From contig NC_041007.1 of assembly GCF_004193775.1 (NCBI RefSeq), forward strand, positions 26,935,323 to 26,999,322: a DNA stretch of 64,000 nt. Reading direction: 5' to 3'. The notes beneath the pieces were generated by a model. The model was not told the DNA's origin and searched no databases. It saw only the letters and a program-made list of their open reading frames with translations. This DNA is from Glycine soja. Lineage: Eukaryota; Streptophyta; Magnoliopsida; Fabales; Fabaceae. The position numbers were made by a program, and so were the translations under genes. Shown here piece after piece: positions 1-12,800 of this stretch. Within the stretch, counting starts at the first letter, position 1. Each line of letters starts with the position of its first letter.

Positions 1-83
1 GGGTAAGTTGTTGGAGGAGAAAAGGAAACATATTTATTGGACTCCTTGTGCAGCTCATTGTATTGATTTAATGCATTGATTTA

Positions 84-2322
84 ATGCTTGAAGATATTGG
101 GAAGCTTCCCTTGATAAGGAAGACAATTAGAAGGGCAGTTAATCTAGTTGGGTTTATCTATGCCCATTCTAGTACCTTAAGTTTGTTGAGAAATTTTACA
201 AACAAGAGGGAATTGGTGAGACATGCTCTTACTAGATTTGCCACTTCTTATCTAACCTTGGAAAGGCTCCACAAAGAGAAAGCAAATATTAGAAAGATGT
301 TTACTTCTGATCAAGGTTATCAAACTCGAGAGTTTATGCAGACTCGTGAGAGTTCCATAAACTCGACTCGTAACTCAACTCGTACACTCGTAAGAGTCTA
401 CTTCATTAAAAATAATAACAAAATATCTATAAATAACATACTAATTAAACATTTCAGCAATATAATAAAGCAAAATAATAAATCATAAAGTTCAGAATAT
501 TTAATTAACTAAGTTTAGTAATAATACATCACTACTAGATAATAACTTGCAGAGTTTATAATAGTGGTAGATCACTCTCATCGAGGGTTTGATGTTATCA
601 GAGAATAAATGTTTGATATTATTAAAGGTAGGAATTTTGTATTTGAGAATAATACACTAAATGAAGATATGTTGAATGCTACAAAGAGAAAACAATAAAA
701 AATGACTTACATTTTGGTCTAATTTTTTTAACTTGCTAACTCGTTGACTCGGTGATAAACTCGAGAGTCTATCGAGTTTACTTAGAGTTTATAGAGTTTT
801 CCTAGAGTCTACTAAAAAAAGAGTTTACTCAAGAGTTAACTCACAGAGGACAAGTGGACTCGTAAACTCGTAAGAGTTAGTGAGTTAATTCGAGAGTTTG
901 ATAACCATGCTTCTGATGAATGGACCTTGAACAAGCTATCTAAAGAGCCTAAGGGAAAAGAAGCTACAAAGGTAGTTCTCATGCCTTCTTTTTGGAATAG
1001 TGTGGTTTACACTCTTAAAGTCATGGCTCCACTTGAAAGTGTTTCGTCTTGTGGATGGTGAAAAGAAATCAGCCATGGGCTATATTTATGAAGCAATGGA
1101 CAAGGCAAAAGAAACAATTATCAAGTCTTTTAACAGCAATGAAAGCAAGTACAAAGATGTATTTGCAATCATTGATAAAAGATGGAATTGTCAGCTTCAT
1201 AGGCCATTGCATGCAGCTGCCCACTTCTTAAATCCAGAGTTCTTTTATGACAACACTGACTTGGAGTTTGATTTTGAGGTCACCAATGGTTTGTTTGAGT
1301 GCATTAAGAAGTTGATTCCACAATTTAATGTGCAACAGAAAATTCTAACCGAGTTGCATCTTTACAAGATTGGTGTTGAACACTTTGGTTCTGACTTTGC
1401 AATGGCTCAAAGGAAAACTCATTCTCCTAGTAAGAAACTTTTACCATATGACAAATACAAATACCATACTATTTTTTAATGTATTAGTGTTATAATTCAG
1501 AATTCTAACTTTGAAGTTATGCTCTTGGTTGGTAATTGGTATTGCAGCATATTGGTGGCGAATGTTTGGGTCACAAACTCCAAATTTGCAGAAGCTAGCA
1601 ATTAAAATTTTGAGTTTGACTTGCAGTGCTTCAGGATGTGAAAGAAATTGGAGTGTGTTTGAGCAAGTAATTGTGACAAAACTCTAACTATACTTTTTAA
1701 TTTTATTTAATTTTGATGATCAAGTTTTATTTGGAGTATATTTGAGATTGAAATCAACATTTATTTGTTATGTTGTAGATTCATTCCAAAAAAAGAAATA
1801 GGCTTGAGCACAAGAGGTTGCATGATTTGGTGTTTGTCAAATACAACCAACAATTGAAGCAAAGATATAATGCAAGAGATGAAATTGATCCAATTTCTCT
1901 TAATGATATTGATGTGTGCAATGAATGGCTTGTGGGAGAGATGGATCAAGATGATGATAATGATGCTGGAAATGATTTGGTATTTGAAGATGATGATGCT
2001 CTAAATTGGGCAACTGTGTATCAGGCTTCGGGGGTTGGAGAGTGTAGGATGTATACTAGGCGGAAAAAGCAAAAAACAAGTGTTGCTGCTGCCCAAACTT
2101 CTAAAAAACAGGCAATGGTTGTTGGATCTTCATCAAGGAAGCAAAAAGCAGTCCAAGAAAATGATGAGGATCTAGATTTTGAGGAAATATTGATGTTGAA
2201 TCTGAAGAAGAAGAAGTCATGGTCAATTTTGAGGCGTCTGATGGGGAAGAAGGAGAGGGAGATGCTCCATTAGCATATGATAACAACGAAGATGATTATG
2301 TTGGGATTAGAGAAGATGATTA
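84..2322 (+). pseudogene. hAT transposase pseudogene (partial)
   Basis: The reading frame at 84-311 encodes a hAT transposase middle segment (motifs such as NLVGFIYAH and LVRHALTRFATSYLTLE). It is cut by a MITE at 312-909 and resumes at about 918 (EWTLNKLSKEPKGKEA). The long frame 1,045-1,479 contains AMDKAKETI, IIDKRWNCQLHRPLHAAAHF and LNPEFFY, typical of plant hAT transposases. The C-terminal dimerisation segment follows at about 1,545-1,660 (SASGCERNWSVFE) and about 1,780-2,270, with probable introns between. A small frame disruption occurs near 1,010-1,040. The tail (1,930-2,300) is acidic and lysine-rich. It would have catalysed cut-and-paste transposition, but the MITE and frame lesions make this copy defective. 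The N terminus lies outside the window. Confidence 0.8.
312..909. mobile_element. hAT-type MITE inserted in the hAT transposase
   Basis: This 598 bp segment starts CAAGGTTATCAAACTCGAGA and ends with its near inverse (TTCGAGAGTTTGATAACCATG). It is flanked by an exact 8 bp duplication, CTTCTGAT, at 304-311 and 910-917. An 8 bp duplication and CA-GG ends are hAT hallmarks. Removing it brings the transposase coding sequence back together. It has no coding capacity. Its ends are packed with short ACTCGTAA / GAGTTTAC motifs in both orientations, resembling subterminal transposase-binding repeats. Confidence 0.88.
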
Positions 2323-2639
2323 GAGCCTCAACCTTCACTTTGCACTTTGCATTATATTTTTATCATTTTCTTATTTTGAACTCTTTAATGAGTTTATTTG
2401 GTGTTGGTACTTAATTATTGTATGAACTCATGAAACTTTCTTAGTTTATTAGAATGCAATCCTTTGTTTGTTTCAATTTCAATGAGTTTATATATATGTT
2501 TTTTTTTTGTCCGCCATGACATCCGCCATTTTCCGCTACGCCATCCGCCATATTTTTATAGCGGATTTTTGACTTTCCGCCATGAACCGCCATCCGCCAT
2601 TAACAACATTGCTCCTAATAGGACAGACTTTGCACATCC

Positions 2640-3070
2640 TTAGAGGAGCCTTTGTTATTCTTCTCGGAAATATTCCCAGGTTTAGGGGCTTTGTTCCTTC
2701 TCGGAAATATCCCCAGGTTTAGGGGCTTTGTTCCCTCCTCCTTGCTGTGACTGATTTGATTGAACTGCGAAAGTTCCAGAAGTAATCAATTCCCTAATCA
2801 CAAGGTTAATAGAAGGTGATGGACTCCAAGATCATCGTTCTTCCTGACGATTTGAAAAACTTCTTAGCACAATTGCTCTTGTCAATTTCTCTTCTATCAT
2901 CTGCGCAACAGAGATCCTCTTGTACTGATTGAAAGGTAAGAGTTCCAGCAACTCTAACCTGATTTCTTCCTTCTGTGCCCCAAGAAACTGGCCCATATAT
3001 TGATTGTGAGCTATGGGAGGGATATGAGTAGCATTCCAAACTCTACCATACTCATCTACAATACCCTCCT
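2640..3070 (-). pseudogene. Unidentified coding-like stretch with stops, minus strand
   Basis: Read on the minus strand, this stretch gives a frame with sensible composition (segments such as HIPPIAHNQYMGQFLGAQ and LPFNQYKRISVAQMIEEKL), interrupted by at least two stops. I do not recognise the family; a gag-like TE relic is possible. It does not match any expected piece of NUP205. Its lower end contains a 37 bp tandem duplication (units starting at 2,661 and 2,698). Confidence 0.3.
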
Positions 3071-3124
3071 AATAAATTTTACAATGGTTATCAAGGATCT
3101 AACATAGCCCTCCCTATTTTCTAT

Positions 3125-3240
3125 ATCTCAAACAACAACAACGCCTTATCCCACTAGGTGGGGTCGGCTACATGGATCAACTTCCGCCATAATGTTCTAT
3201 CAAGTACCATACTTCTATCCAAACCATTAAAAACAAAAAC
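3125..3240 (-). repeat. SINE-like 3' end with TTG-rich tail
   Basis: On the minus strand the sequence runs through CCCCACCTAGTGGGATAAGG into a short TTG-repeat tail (plus-strand AACAACAACAACG near 3,131-3,143). This resembles the 3' ends of tRNA-derived plant SINEs of the Au type. No 5' end or A/B boxes were identified, so it may be a truncated copy. It lies in NUP205 intron 26. Confidence 0.5.
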
Positions 3241-3635
3241 CTATCCATCTGCATCCCTCACATGTGCATTCAACTAAGTGATCAGCCAAAATGTTTCAAT
3301 TTTCCTTTTTTAAACCCCACTCATTCATCATTTAACCCTCATTATTTTTCTCACAACTTATGCGATAATTGACAAAAAAAATTATTTTCAGGAATGTGTC
3401 AACATGATTCCATCCTCCTGCCCCCTCCCCAACACACAAAAGTTAGCACATGAGCTAACAGCCATAACCAAAGCAATCCAACAAAAAGGTTTGCAGATAT
3501 ACTAGCAATTTTACCAACCAGTTCCCTCATTGATGGCAGTGAATTGTAACGAACATTAAAAAACCCAAGATATGCATGTGATATGTAAGTAAACAATATC
3601 AAAGGAACCATGAAACAATTAATGACTATCAGTAC

Positions 3636-3839
3636 CTTACTCTTGCTGACAGTTCTTATAGCAGCATTTTCAGAAGTATCATGAAGCAAAAATGGAGGCA
3701 TGGCCTGGCCCCCACCAATGTCATTAAGACCATGGGCAAAAAGATAAGAAAGGATTGTCTGACATGCTTCTCTATGATTGGAGCTCCTAACATCACCAGC
3801 ATGTAGTTCAACCGCTAAAAGTTTCAAAAGCCATGCTCT
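3636..3839 (-). CDS. NUP205: NUP205 exon 26 (codons 1051-1118), last visible
   Basis: 68 codons: RAWLLKLLAVELHAGDVRSS and REACQTILSYLFAHGLNDI. The GTACTG donor opens an intron of at least 3.6 kb that runs to the window edge. Confidence 0.92.
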
Positions 3840-6800
3840 CTGAGAAAGCAAGGGAACAAAAACCTATATTAAACCCAACCTCATTGCATACTGTATACTG
3901 CATAGTTTGAAAGTAATACACCAATCCTATTCCTTCCCAGAAATTGACAGCATTGAGACAAAAATGTTAAATACAGACATAAATAACGTAAACATGAAAC
4001 ACTACATGCATAAGACGTTTAATGAAGAACCATTGGAGATAATTTTTATGCACTTCTACACTTTAAAAGATCTGAAAATAAAAAACAATGAAAATAATTA
4101 TAGTTTGAATTTGGAACGCTGTTTACTTGTTATTGTTATCAATAACAAAATATCAAACTTAAGGATTATATTTCAACATGCTGACTAGGTGCCCCACTAG
4201 TTTTAATAGAATTGGTATTAACTATCAAACATAATTTTGAAAGAACCACTCACTTATCATTCTGATTACACTACAGCCCCTTTTGTTTTGAACTTTAGAC
4301 CTTTTATAAGTAAAGGTTGAGATGGTTTAGAAGGAGAAAGTAGGGAAAAGCAACCTGATGAAGGGAACTGTTACGAAGTGACTGGTTGCTATTTCGTTTA
4401 GGAAGTGGGGCAATACCAATTGTATCAAGGTGCTGCATTTTAGCAAGGAAAAGAGTTTGAGAGATATATCAATTCATTGAATTATATAATTATAAACAAC
4501 TAAAAGTAGAAAAGGTGCTCAAATAAATCAAAAACTGTTTACCTTAACAAAGAATAGGTACTTTTTATTTGACAACAGATCCATTGTTGGTCCACTTGTT
4601 AGTGGATCTACACACAATTCATAAAGCAGCTGCATCAAGCAAAAAGTCAAGATTCCTTTTAGAAAAAGCATAAATGACTGGGCAAAATACAAAAAATCTA
4701 ACTCTCTTTACTATATTGCATACATAGGTTAGCAGTAGATCAAAAATGTCTGACCTGAAAACCAAATTCATGAAGTAATGCATTTACACCAGGCTTCAAA
4801 AGCTTTTCCAGGATATCAAGAATAACCTTCATGCAACTGTAGAATGCAGATAACATTATAAGGGCACAGTTGTATTTTCAAGAATCAAGATATTAAGCAC
4901 CATCAAATAATAGACAAAAACCTGTAATAAAATTTAGGCTGTAAAACTGTCCGCTCAATAGGTGTGTCTAGATCAAATTTAAGCAGTAAATGAGTGATAT
5001 TAGGGGCTGGCCGGCTGATATTGTCAATTAGAAGCTGAAAGCATATAGAAGGAGATGTAAATACAATCTTAGGAAGATTATACACAAGAAGAAACAAAAT
5101 GAAAAGGTGACAAGAATGAAGACAAACTTGCATAATAAGAATGCCTGGATCATCATTGTTATTTTCAAGATTCTGAAGCTCTTCTGACCGTAACTCAAGG
5201 CAGGCTGCATAATCTTCTATCAAGCTGTTTGATGCATTAGATTTTAGCAATAGTTGAACAAGCCCAACCATGCGAGAGCTGTCACTCAATGAAAAAAAAT
5301 ATATATATCAAATACAGATTGAGCATGATATTCATCAGTTAGAAGAACATATCAATTTACAAATTGAGGATAAAAAATGGAAAGGAATTAAAATGCCTTA
5401 AAATACTCATGATTTTGATGGAGGATTGCTGAACTTTTGGCTGAAAATCATATCTGACATACTCCAAGAGGGCCACTATTTGATTATGATCATGGGAGAG
5501 TATAATATCTAATGGCTGCAAGTAGATCATCGATAAAGGTCAGTACATCAATAAATAATTATCCAATGCTATAAAATATTAACTAATTAAACTACGATGC
5601 TACACACACAACCTGTACCAATAGCAAAGATGTTTGGTTTCCATCAGAACACAATAAAGAATTAATTTAACAGTATACTATAACGCACCATTGCTACTAC
5701 AGTTACTATATCAGTATCTACAAAATAGCATCACTATCATGGACCAATATCCCAACGAAAACCCTTAGAAAGCTACTAAGGCCAGAAAATGAATATTAAC
5801 AATTCAATAGAGAAGTTGGTGTTTAAATATGAGCTGGGTTTGGAGAGCTGAATCTACTGGGATTATCTCGACTAAATCTGCATACCAAGTTATTAAATCT
5901 GAGCTGGATGATGAAGGTCAGCACCTGGGATTCAAGAAACTTTGGGAGATCAAAGTCCCTCCTAAAGCCCTATCTTTTGTTTGGAGGTTATTATGGGATA
6001 GACTTCCCACGAAGGACAATTTGATCAAGAGGCAAATTCAGGTTGAAAATGATCTATGTCCCTTCTGCCATAGTCAATCTGAAACCGCATCCCACTTGTT
6101 TTTCACTTGTGGCAAAATTATGCCTTTGTGGTGGGAATTCCTATCTTGGGTAAAGGAAGACAAGGTGTTTCACTGCAGGCCAATGGATAATTTTCTGCAG
6201 CATTATTCCTCAGCAGCATCAAAGGTTTCTAACACAAGAAGGACACTGTGGTGGATAGCAGTTACAAATTCAATTTGGAGGCTCAGGAATGATATCATTT
6301 TCCAGAATCAAACCTTTGATATCACTAGGCTGACAGATAGCACTCTGTTCCTATTATGGACTTGGTTGAGGGGTTGGGAAAGGAATTTCCAGATTCCTTA
6401 TTACTGTTGGTCTTCAAATATGTCTATAGCTTTTAGCTAAAGTTTTTGTTAGTAGGGTATTCAATTGTGTAGGGTGCTGTATCTCCTGATCTCTCAGGAC
6501 TCCCATTTGTATTATGTAGTACCTCTGGTACTTTTATTCTATATTATAAATTATCTTTGCCTTCCAAAAAAAAAAACAATTCAATAGAGAAATGCTAAAT
6601 CATGTACATATATGGGGCACCTGATTTCCTTGTCTTAGAATGTGGGTTTTGGCCTAACTCAACCCCAAAAAAGCTAGCTCATAGGATGAGGGTTGCCCCC
6701 ACTTATATACTCTAACTTGGCACTATCTCTAGCCGATGTGGGACTTGGGCTTTTCCCAATCCACCCCTTCACGCCCAGCACTTTTGGGCTCAGTGCGTGG

Positions 6801-9800
6801 ATAATACCTTGACAATGGCTCCATACAATATTATCAGTAAACAATAAACTTTTTTGGAAAATCAAAAAGAAGACGATGAAACAAGAAACTTCTTATCTAT
6901 CTAATATCTATCTGTACACACATGCAACTCAAATATATGTGCATGTGTAATGTATAACGTTGAAAATGAAAGCATATTGTGGTTAAGAAGCTGTTCTTAC
7001 AGCAACATATCTCATTAACCATCTACTCTCTAGAGTTTAGGAATTATGAGTCCTTTGGATGTTCTTTCCTCTTTCTATCACAACTGTAGAGAATCAGAAA
7101 TCAATAACACATACTGTATATTGATTTGATAGGGTTTGATTAAGACGAAGCATATCTGATTTAGAGGAAACCTAATCTCCTCTGATTATGTGTAATTATT
7201 ATCAGTCTATATAAACCAGCACCATAATGTCATTTAGACATGCGGTTTCAGCCTAATATGTCTCTAATTCCTATTGTTTTTTGTTTGTGAAACTCAGATT
7301 CCTATTATTCAACAACAACTTTCCTCCAACTAATAGTCTTGCACCACAAGTCATTGGGTGTGTCTCATTTGTTCATATCCATTAGTTCTTTCCTCTTTCT
7401 ATCACAGAAATTATGGCTAGGAATGATTACAAAAATTTGAGGTGAAGAATGCTTTCTTATATTGAGAACTTGAGGAAATCTATTTGGAGGTCCCACAAGG
7501 ATATGGAAAACATGTCGCTCATAATTATGTTTGTAGGTTGAAAAAGCCATTACATGGGTTGTGAAACAAACAATCACCCCCAAAATGATTTGGAAGGTTC
7601 ATGAAGTTCTAGCAGGCTTATGGTACAAAGCAAAGTAATGAAGATCAACATTGTTCATAAACACTCAACTTCAAGGAGAGTAATTATGTTTTAGTATATG
7701 TAGATGAAATCATTATGACTAGAAGTGATTGGAAGGAACGAGTCTTGAGTCAGCATTTAGAAAGGGAGTTTGAAATAAAAGCTCTTTGGAGGCTGAAATA
7801 ATTTTTGGGAATTGCGGTGGCCCACTCAATTAAAGGTATTTTCATATCTTAACAAAAATATAACAAAGCTTTGCTCCCAGAACAGGTAAGGCAGCTTGTA
7901 AGCCTATGATTTTTCAAATAGACCAGAACCAGAAGTTGCGTGCAATGGTGAATAAGAGCACACAGAAAGAGCCATGATGAGAGAGAAATAAAGTGAGAGA
8001 GAGTGAGTGGGGGTGGGAGAGAGTTAGGAACAGGAAAGAGAGAAAAGTGAGAGACACTGAGAGAGAGAGACGGGATCCCCATCGGTACCAGACTTGGAAT
8101 GGAAACGGACGACAACATGTTTGAGCCAACTGGAGGGATCGGACTGAGATAACCTCCTTCTGTTTCACACGCTTCACTGACGACGTAACGGAGAAGGATT
8201 TGTGGAAACATTTCAAGAAGTGGGGAGATGTCAGGGAGGTATTCATAGCCAAACAAAGAAACAGGAATGGTAGGAGATACGGCTTCGTCAGATTCAAAGG
8301 TGTAGAAGATGAATACCTCCTTGAGAGACAATTGTACAATGTCATCATTGAAGGATTGAAGTTATATGTCAACCTCCCACGATACGAGAGACTGCGGGGA
8401 GGACAGGTGAAGTTAGAAGAGAAAAAGCAGGAGCAAGGGCATGGCAATAAGAACGAGGACCACCGCCATATCCAAAGAGGAGAACGAATAAAACAATCAT
8501 CTTACGCGGAGGCAGTAACGGGGAAGGCAAGGATGGCTAATGGCGAAGGTGGGATGTCGTCAATATACTTAGAGCCCACAGATGAAATGCGGAAGTGGTT
8601 GAGTGAGGCATGCATTGGAAGATTGACGAAACCGGCAAGCTTCAATAACGCAGAAGACGAGCTGAGATGGGACTATGGAATGGATATTTCAGCCAAGTAC
8701 CTGGGGGATGATATGGTCCTCATATTCGGACTGAATGAAGAACGAGCTGAATGCTTACTGACTGAAGTATCCCATAACACGCTTCCAATGTTCTATTCGC
8801 TGCAGCCGAGCCTGCACCCAGGACATAGGATGGTATGGGTACAGTGTTGGGGAATTCCAGCTCTAGCTTGGGAAGCGCAATCCATCAAGAAGATAGTGGG
8901 TGTAATGGGGGAGTTAGTGGAGATGAACGAAGACACTGAGGAACGACGGCGGATGGATAGGGCGCGAGTGCTTATCAAGACACCATGGAAGCCACGTATC
9001 CAGCACACCGTCAAGGTGCATATCGACTCTGAGATGTTCGAAGTGAGAATTTTAGAAGAAAGCGGACCAAACATTGACTTGCGGCAGGGAAGGGGAAGAG
9101 GTGAGCCATCGCCGTCAGACGAAATAGATTCAGACGACAGTCTTATGGCGTCGCCAGCATCAAAGAAGACAGAGGCTAGAGCGTTCGAAAGCGCCGTCGG
9201 GGACAAGGAGTTGCAGCCATACGCCACCGTTAGGCGCTGGGAGAGCTCGGGCATAAATGGCGACGGGCTGACGGCAACGGTTCGACTTTACCCAGTGGTC
9301 AAGATGACATGCAAGACCCAGCAAGTAAAGTAAAAAACTAGTGGTTACACAGCAGGGGCCAAAAAGATATCGCGAAGGAGATTGAAATTGACAAGGAAGC
9401 AGAACGAGAAGCGGGATCTTCAAGGAGGAGCGGATTGTCCATGCCATATGAGGAAAGGAGTACACCAACAGCAGCTGATGTCGAGAAAGGCAAAAATAGT
9501 GCAAACAATGAAAGTGGAAATGAAGAAGAAAGTGAGTCAACGGGTGGTATAGGGCAGCTGGTACAAGAGGGCAGAAGGTTGAAGACTAAGTCACGGGAGG
9601 AAAAGGAGGTTATTATTAGCCCAAATAATATGGGCCAAACTATACACACTCCCCCCACAAGCCCAATAAAGGCACCCACAGAACCAAAAAAACAATTTTT
9701 GAACACACCCACCCCTTGGAAGGTGTACTCCCAAAACAGGGGGTGCCATAAGCACGTGAAACAGAGTAGTGGACCATCGGGAACACAAATTTACGGGCCA

Positions 9801-12800
9801 ATTCAGCAAAGCAGACCCACTCAACAGCAATTAAATACCGATATGCACACGCAACATCAGAGTATGGGCAGTAAAGAAGAATGCCTGCAGAAACAGCAAT
9901 TAAATGGGCCAAATGAAATCACAGAGACGATGGAGACTGGGGAGATTAAAGAAATTGGAGCAAACAGGGACTTAGAAGCAGCAGCCACGTGGGAATTAGC
10001 AAGAAAATTGGGGGTATGCTCAGTGGATGACCAGGAGAGGATGGTGGAGAAATTCTTGGAAATGGAGGATAGAGATAGGAAGGAGGCCGAGAAAGTGGGG
10101 AACGTGAACCATATCCCATGAATATTATCACCTACAATGTCAGAGGGTTAGGGAGGGGGGTCAAATGGACAGCAATAAGGAGGATGATTAAAAAAGAGAA
10201 TGTAGATATGGTGTGCTTACAAGAAACCAAGAAGGAGACAATAGAGATGACATTGTGCCAAGCTTTGTGGGGTGATCCAGCAGTGTCTTGGGAGATGCAG
10301 CTTGCAATTAACTCAGCCAGGGGAATTCTATGTATGTGGTGCGATAAAAAATTCAAATTAGAGAGGAAGGTAATTGGAAATGGGTTTATCTGCCTCACAG
10401 GGCAGTGGGTCAAGGAGGCAATGCAGGTGAATATTGTGACAGTTTACTCACTGTGTAATATACAAAACAAGAGAACCCTTTGGGATACCATCAAACAGAT
10501 GAAAGCAGCAAATCAAGGGAGTTTTTGGTGTATTTTGGGGGATTTCAATAACATTAGAAATCCCACGGAAAGGGTAGGAGTTTGTCAAAGAGTAATAGAA
10601 GATAACAGCATGAGAGAGTTTAATGAATGGATAGAGGAGCTAGAGGTGGAGGAAGCACCTAGGGTGGGAAGAAAATTTACGTGGTTTAGACCAAATGGAG
10701 CTGCAAAGAGCAAACTGGACCGGTTCCTTGTGTCTCCAGACTGGCTCACAAAATGGCCTGGATGCTTGCAACAACCACTAGATAGGAACTTCTCTGACCA
10801 CGGCCCAGTTTTGCTTAGGTCAATGTTCGTAGATTGGGGCCCAAAGCCATTCAGGATCCTGAATTGTTGGCTTTCGGATAAATCCTTCAGTTCAATTGTG
10901 CAGGAGAGCTGGTAGTCATACCAGCAAGGGGGCTGGGGTGGGTACATGCTCAAACAAAAGATCAAGAGATTGAAAGCAAGACTGAAGATATGGAACAGAG
11001 ACCAATTTAGTGATACACTCAAAAGATATAAGAAGATTGAGGGAGAGCTGAATCGACTGGAAGAGAGTACATCACATAGACAGCTTTCTCATCAGGAGGA
11101 GATAGTCCGGAAACAGCTCCAAGAAGACTTGTGGGTAGCGGCATGGTCTCATGAGTCTTTACTACGACAGAAGGCGAGGGCCAGATGGATAAAAGAAGGT
11201 GATTGTAATTCCCGTTACTTCCATTTGATGGTTAATGCAAGCCAAAGAGTCAATTCTTTGCATGGGCTATGGATTGATGGCGAATGGAATGAAGATCCGG
11301 TGAGAGTAAAAGAGGCAGCCCGACTATTTTTCTTACAGAGATTCCAAGAAAAGGATCACAACAGACCTCACCTAGATGGTATACATTTCCACTCTATTGG
11401 CCAGCAGCACAATGACATGTTAACAGGGAGATTTCTGGAGGAGGAAATAAAGGAAGTAGTTTGGGGGTGTGGCAGTGACAAAAGCCCGGGACCAGATGGC
11501 ATTAATTTCAAGTTCATCAAGAGATTCTGGAATTTTGTGAAACCGGATGTTCTTCGATTTTTGGATGAATTCTATGTTAATGGATCTTTCCCAAAGGGAT
11601 GTAATGCTTCCTTCATAGTCCTAATCCCTAAGGTGACCAATCCGCAATCTTTGGATGAATACAAACCAATATCACTCATTGGATGTATGTACAAGATAGT
11701 AGCTAAATTATTGGCAAACAGATTGAAGAAGATTATGCCAATCTTGATCGATGAAACACAGTCTGCTTTTATAGAAGGGAGACATCTGCTACAAAGTGTG
11801 TTGATAGCAAATGAGGTGGTGGAAGAGGCCAAAAGGAGCAAGAAGCCATGTCTAGTTTTCAAAGTTGACTATGAGAAGGCATATGATTCGGTCTCATGGG
11901 ATTTTCTTGTATATATGCTAAGGAGAATGGGCTTCTGTGATAAATGGATCCAGTGGATAGTGGTATGTTTACAATCCGCATCTATTTCGGTACTAGTTAA
12001 CGGCAACCCCTCGGCGGAGTTCTCACCACAGAGAGGCCTCCGCCAAGGGGACCCATTAGCACCTTTTCTCTTCAATGTTGTGGCGGAGGCATTAAATGGA
12101 CTGGTGAGAGAGGCTACTCAGAGAGATTTGTACCGGGGATTTGCAGTAGGAGTGAACAGAGTTGAGATAAGCATCCTACAATACGCGGATGACACAATCT
12201 TTTTTGGAGAGGCATCGAAGGAGAATGTTAGGGCAATTAAGGCCATTCTGAGAATTTTTGAACTTGCATCAGGCCTTAAGATTAATTTTGCAAAGAGTTG
12301 TTGTGGAGCAATTGGAATGCCGGAGAGTTGGAAGTCTGAAGCAGCCAATTGCCTGAACTGTAGTTTGTTGTCCATTCCATTTGTCTACCTAGGTTTACCT
12401 ATTGGTGCAAATCCGAGAAGGGGCCAGATGTGGGATCCTATTATAAAAAAGTGAGAGAGAACGTTATCCAAGTGGAAACAAAGACATTTGTCTTTTGGAG
12501 GGAGAGTAACCCTTATCCAGTCAGTCCTAAATTCTATTCCCATTTACTTTTTGTCTATTTTCAGGATACCGAAGAAGGTGGAGGACAAGCTAGTTGGATT
12601 GCAACGAAGATTTTTATGGGGAGGTGGTCCAGATAATAACAAGATTGCGTGGATTAAATGGGACAAAGTTTGCCTACCAAAAGAAAAGGGGGGACTGGGG
12701 GAGAAGGACATTAGCACCTTCAATCTTGCCCTACTAGGCAAGTGGAGGTGGAATCTATTCCAGCAAGAGGGACATCTATGGGCAAAATTATTGGAGTCAA

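Larger units (their letters stand above)
1..2611 (+). mobile_element. hAT-superfamily DNA transposon, 3' part, in NUP205 intron 26
   Basis: The segment carries hAT transposase coding remnants on the plus strand and ends in a terminal sequence rich in CCGCCAT motifs. The last bases (2,599-2,611) read TTAACAACATTG, so the inverted terminus would begin CAATGTTGTTAATGGCGG, a hAT-like end. The 8 bp just outside (2,612-2,619, CTCCTAAT) are the predicted target-site duplication; its partner should lie left of the window. The left end is not visible. It sits in the last visible intron of NUP205 and carries its own MITE insertion at 312-909. Confidence 0.75.

Noticed and set aside
2806..3039. Possible further NUP205 exon on the minus strand
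   Set aside because: The sequence does not fit the expected NUP205 continuation after SKSK, contains stops, and lacks matching splice phases.
4903..5289. One continuous minus-strand protein of 128 residues
   Set aside because: It is two NUP205 exons (5,278-5,128 and 5,034-4,922) read through a short intron that happens to be open.
7849..8447. Minus-strand ORFs of 160 and 177 codons over the LINE 5' end
   Set aside because: They are antisense shadows of the purine-rich LINE 5' UTR and ORF1, with low-complexity Ser/Leu/Phe composition.
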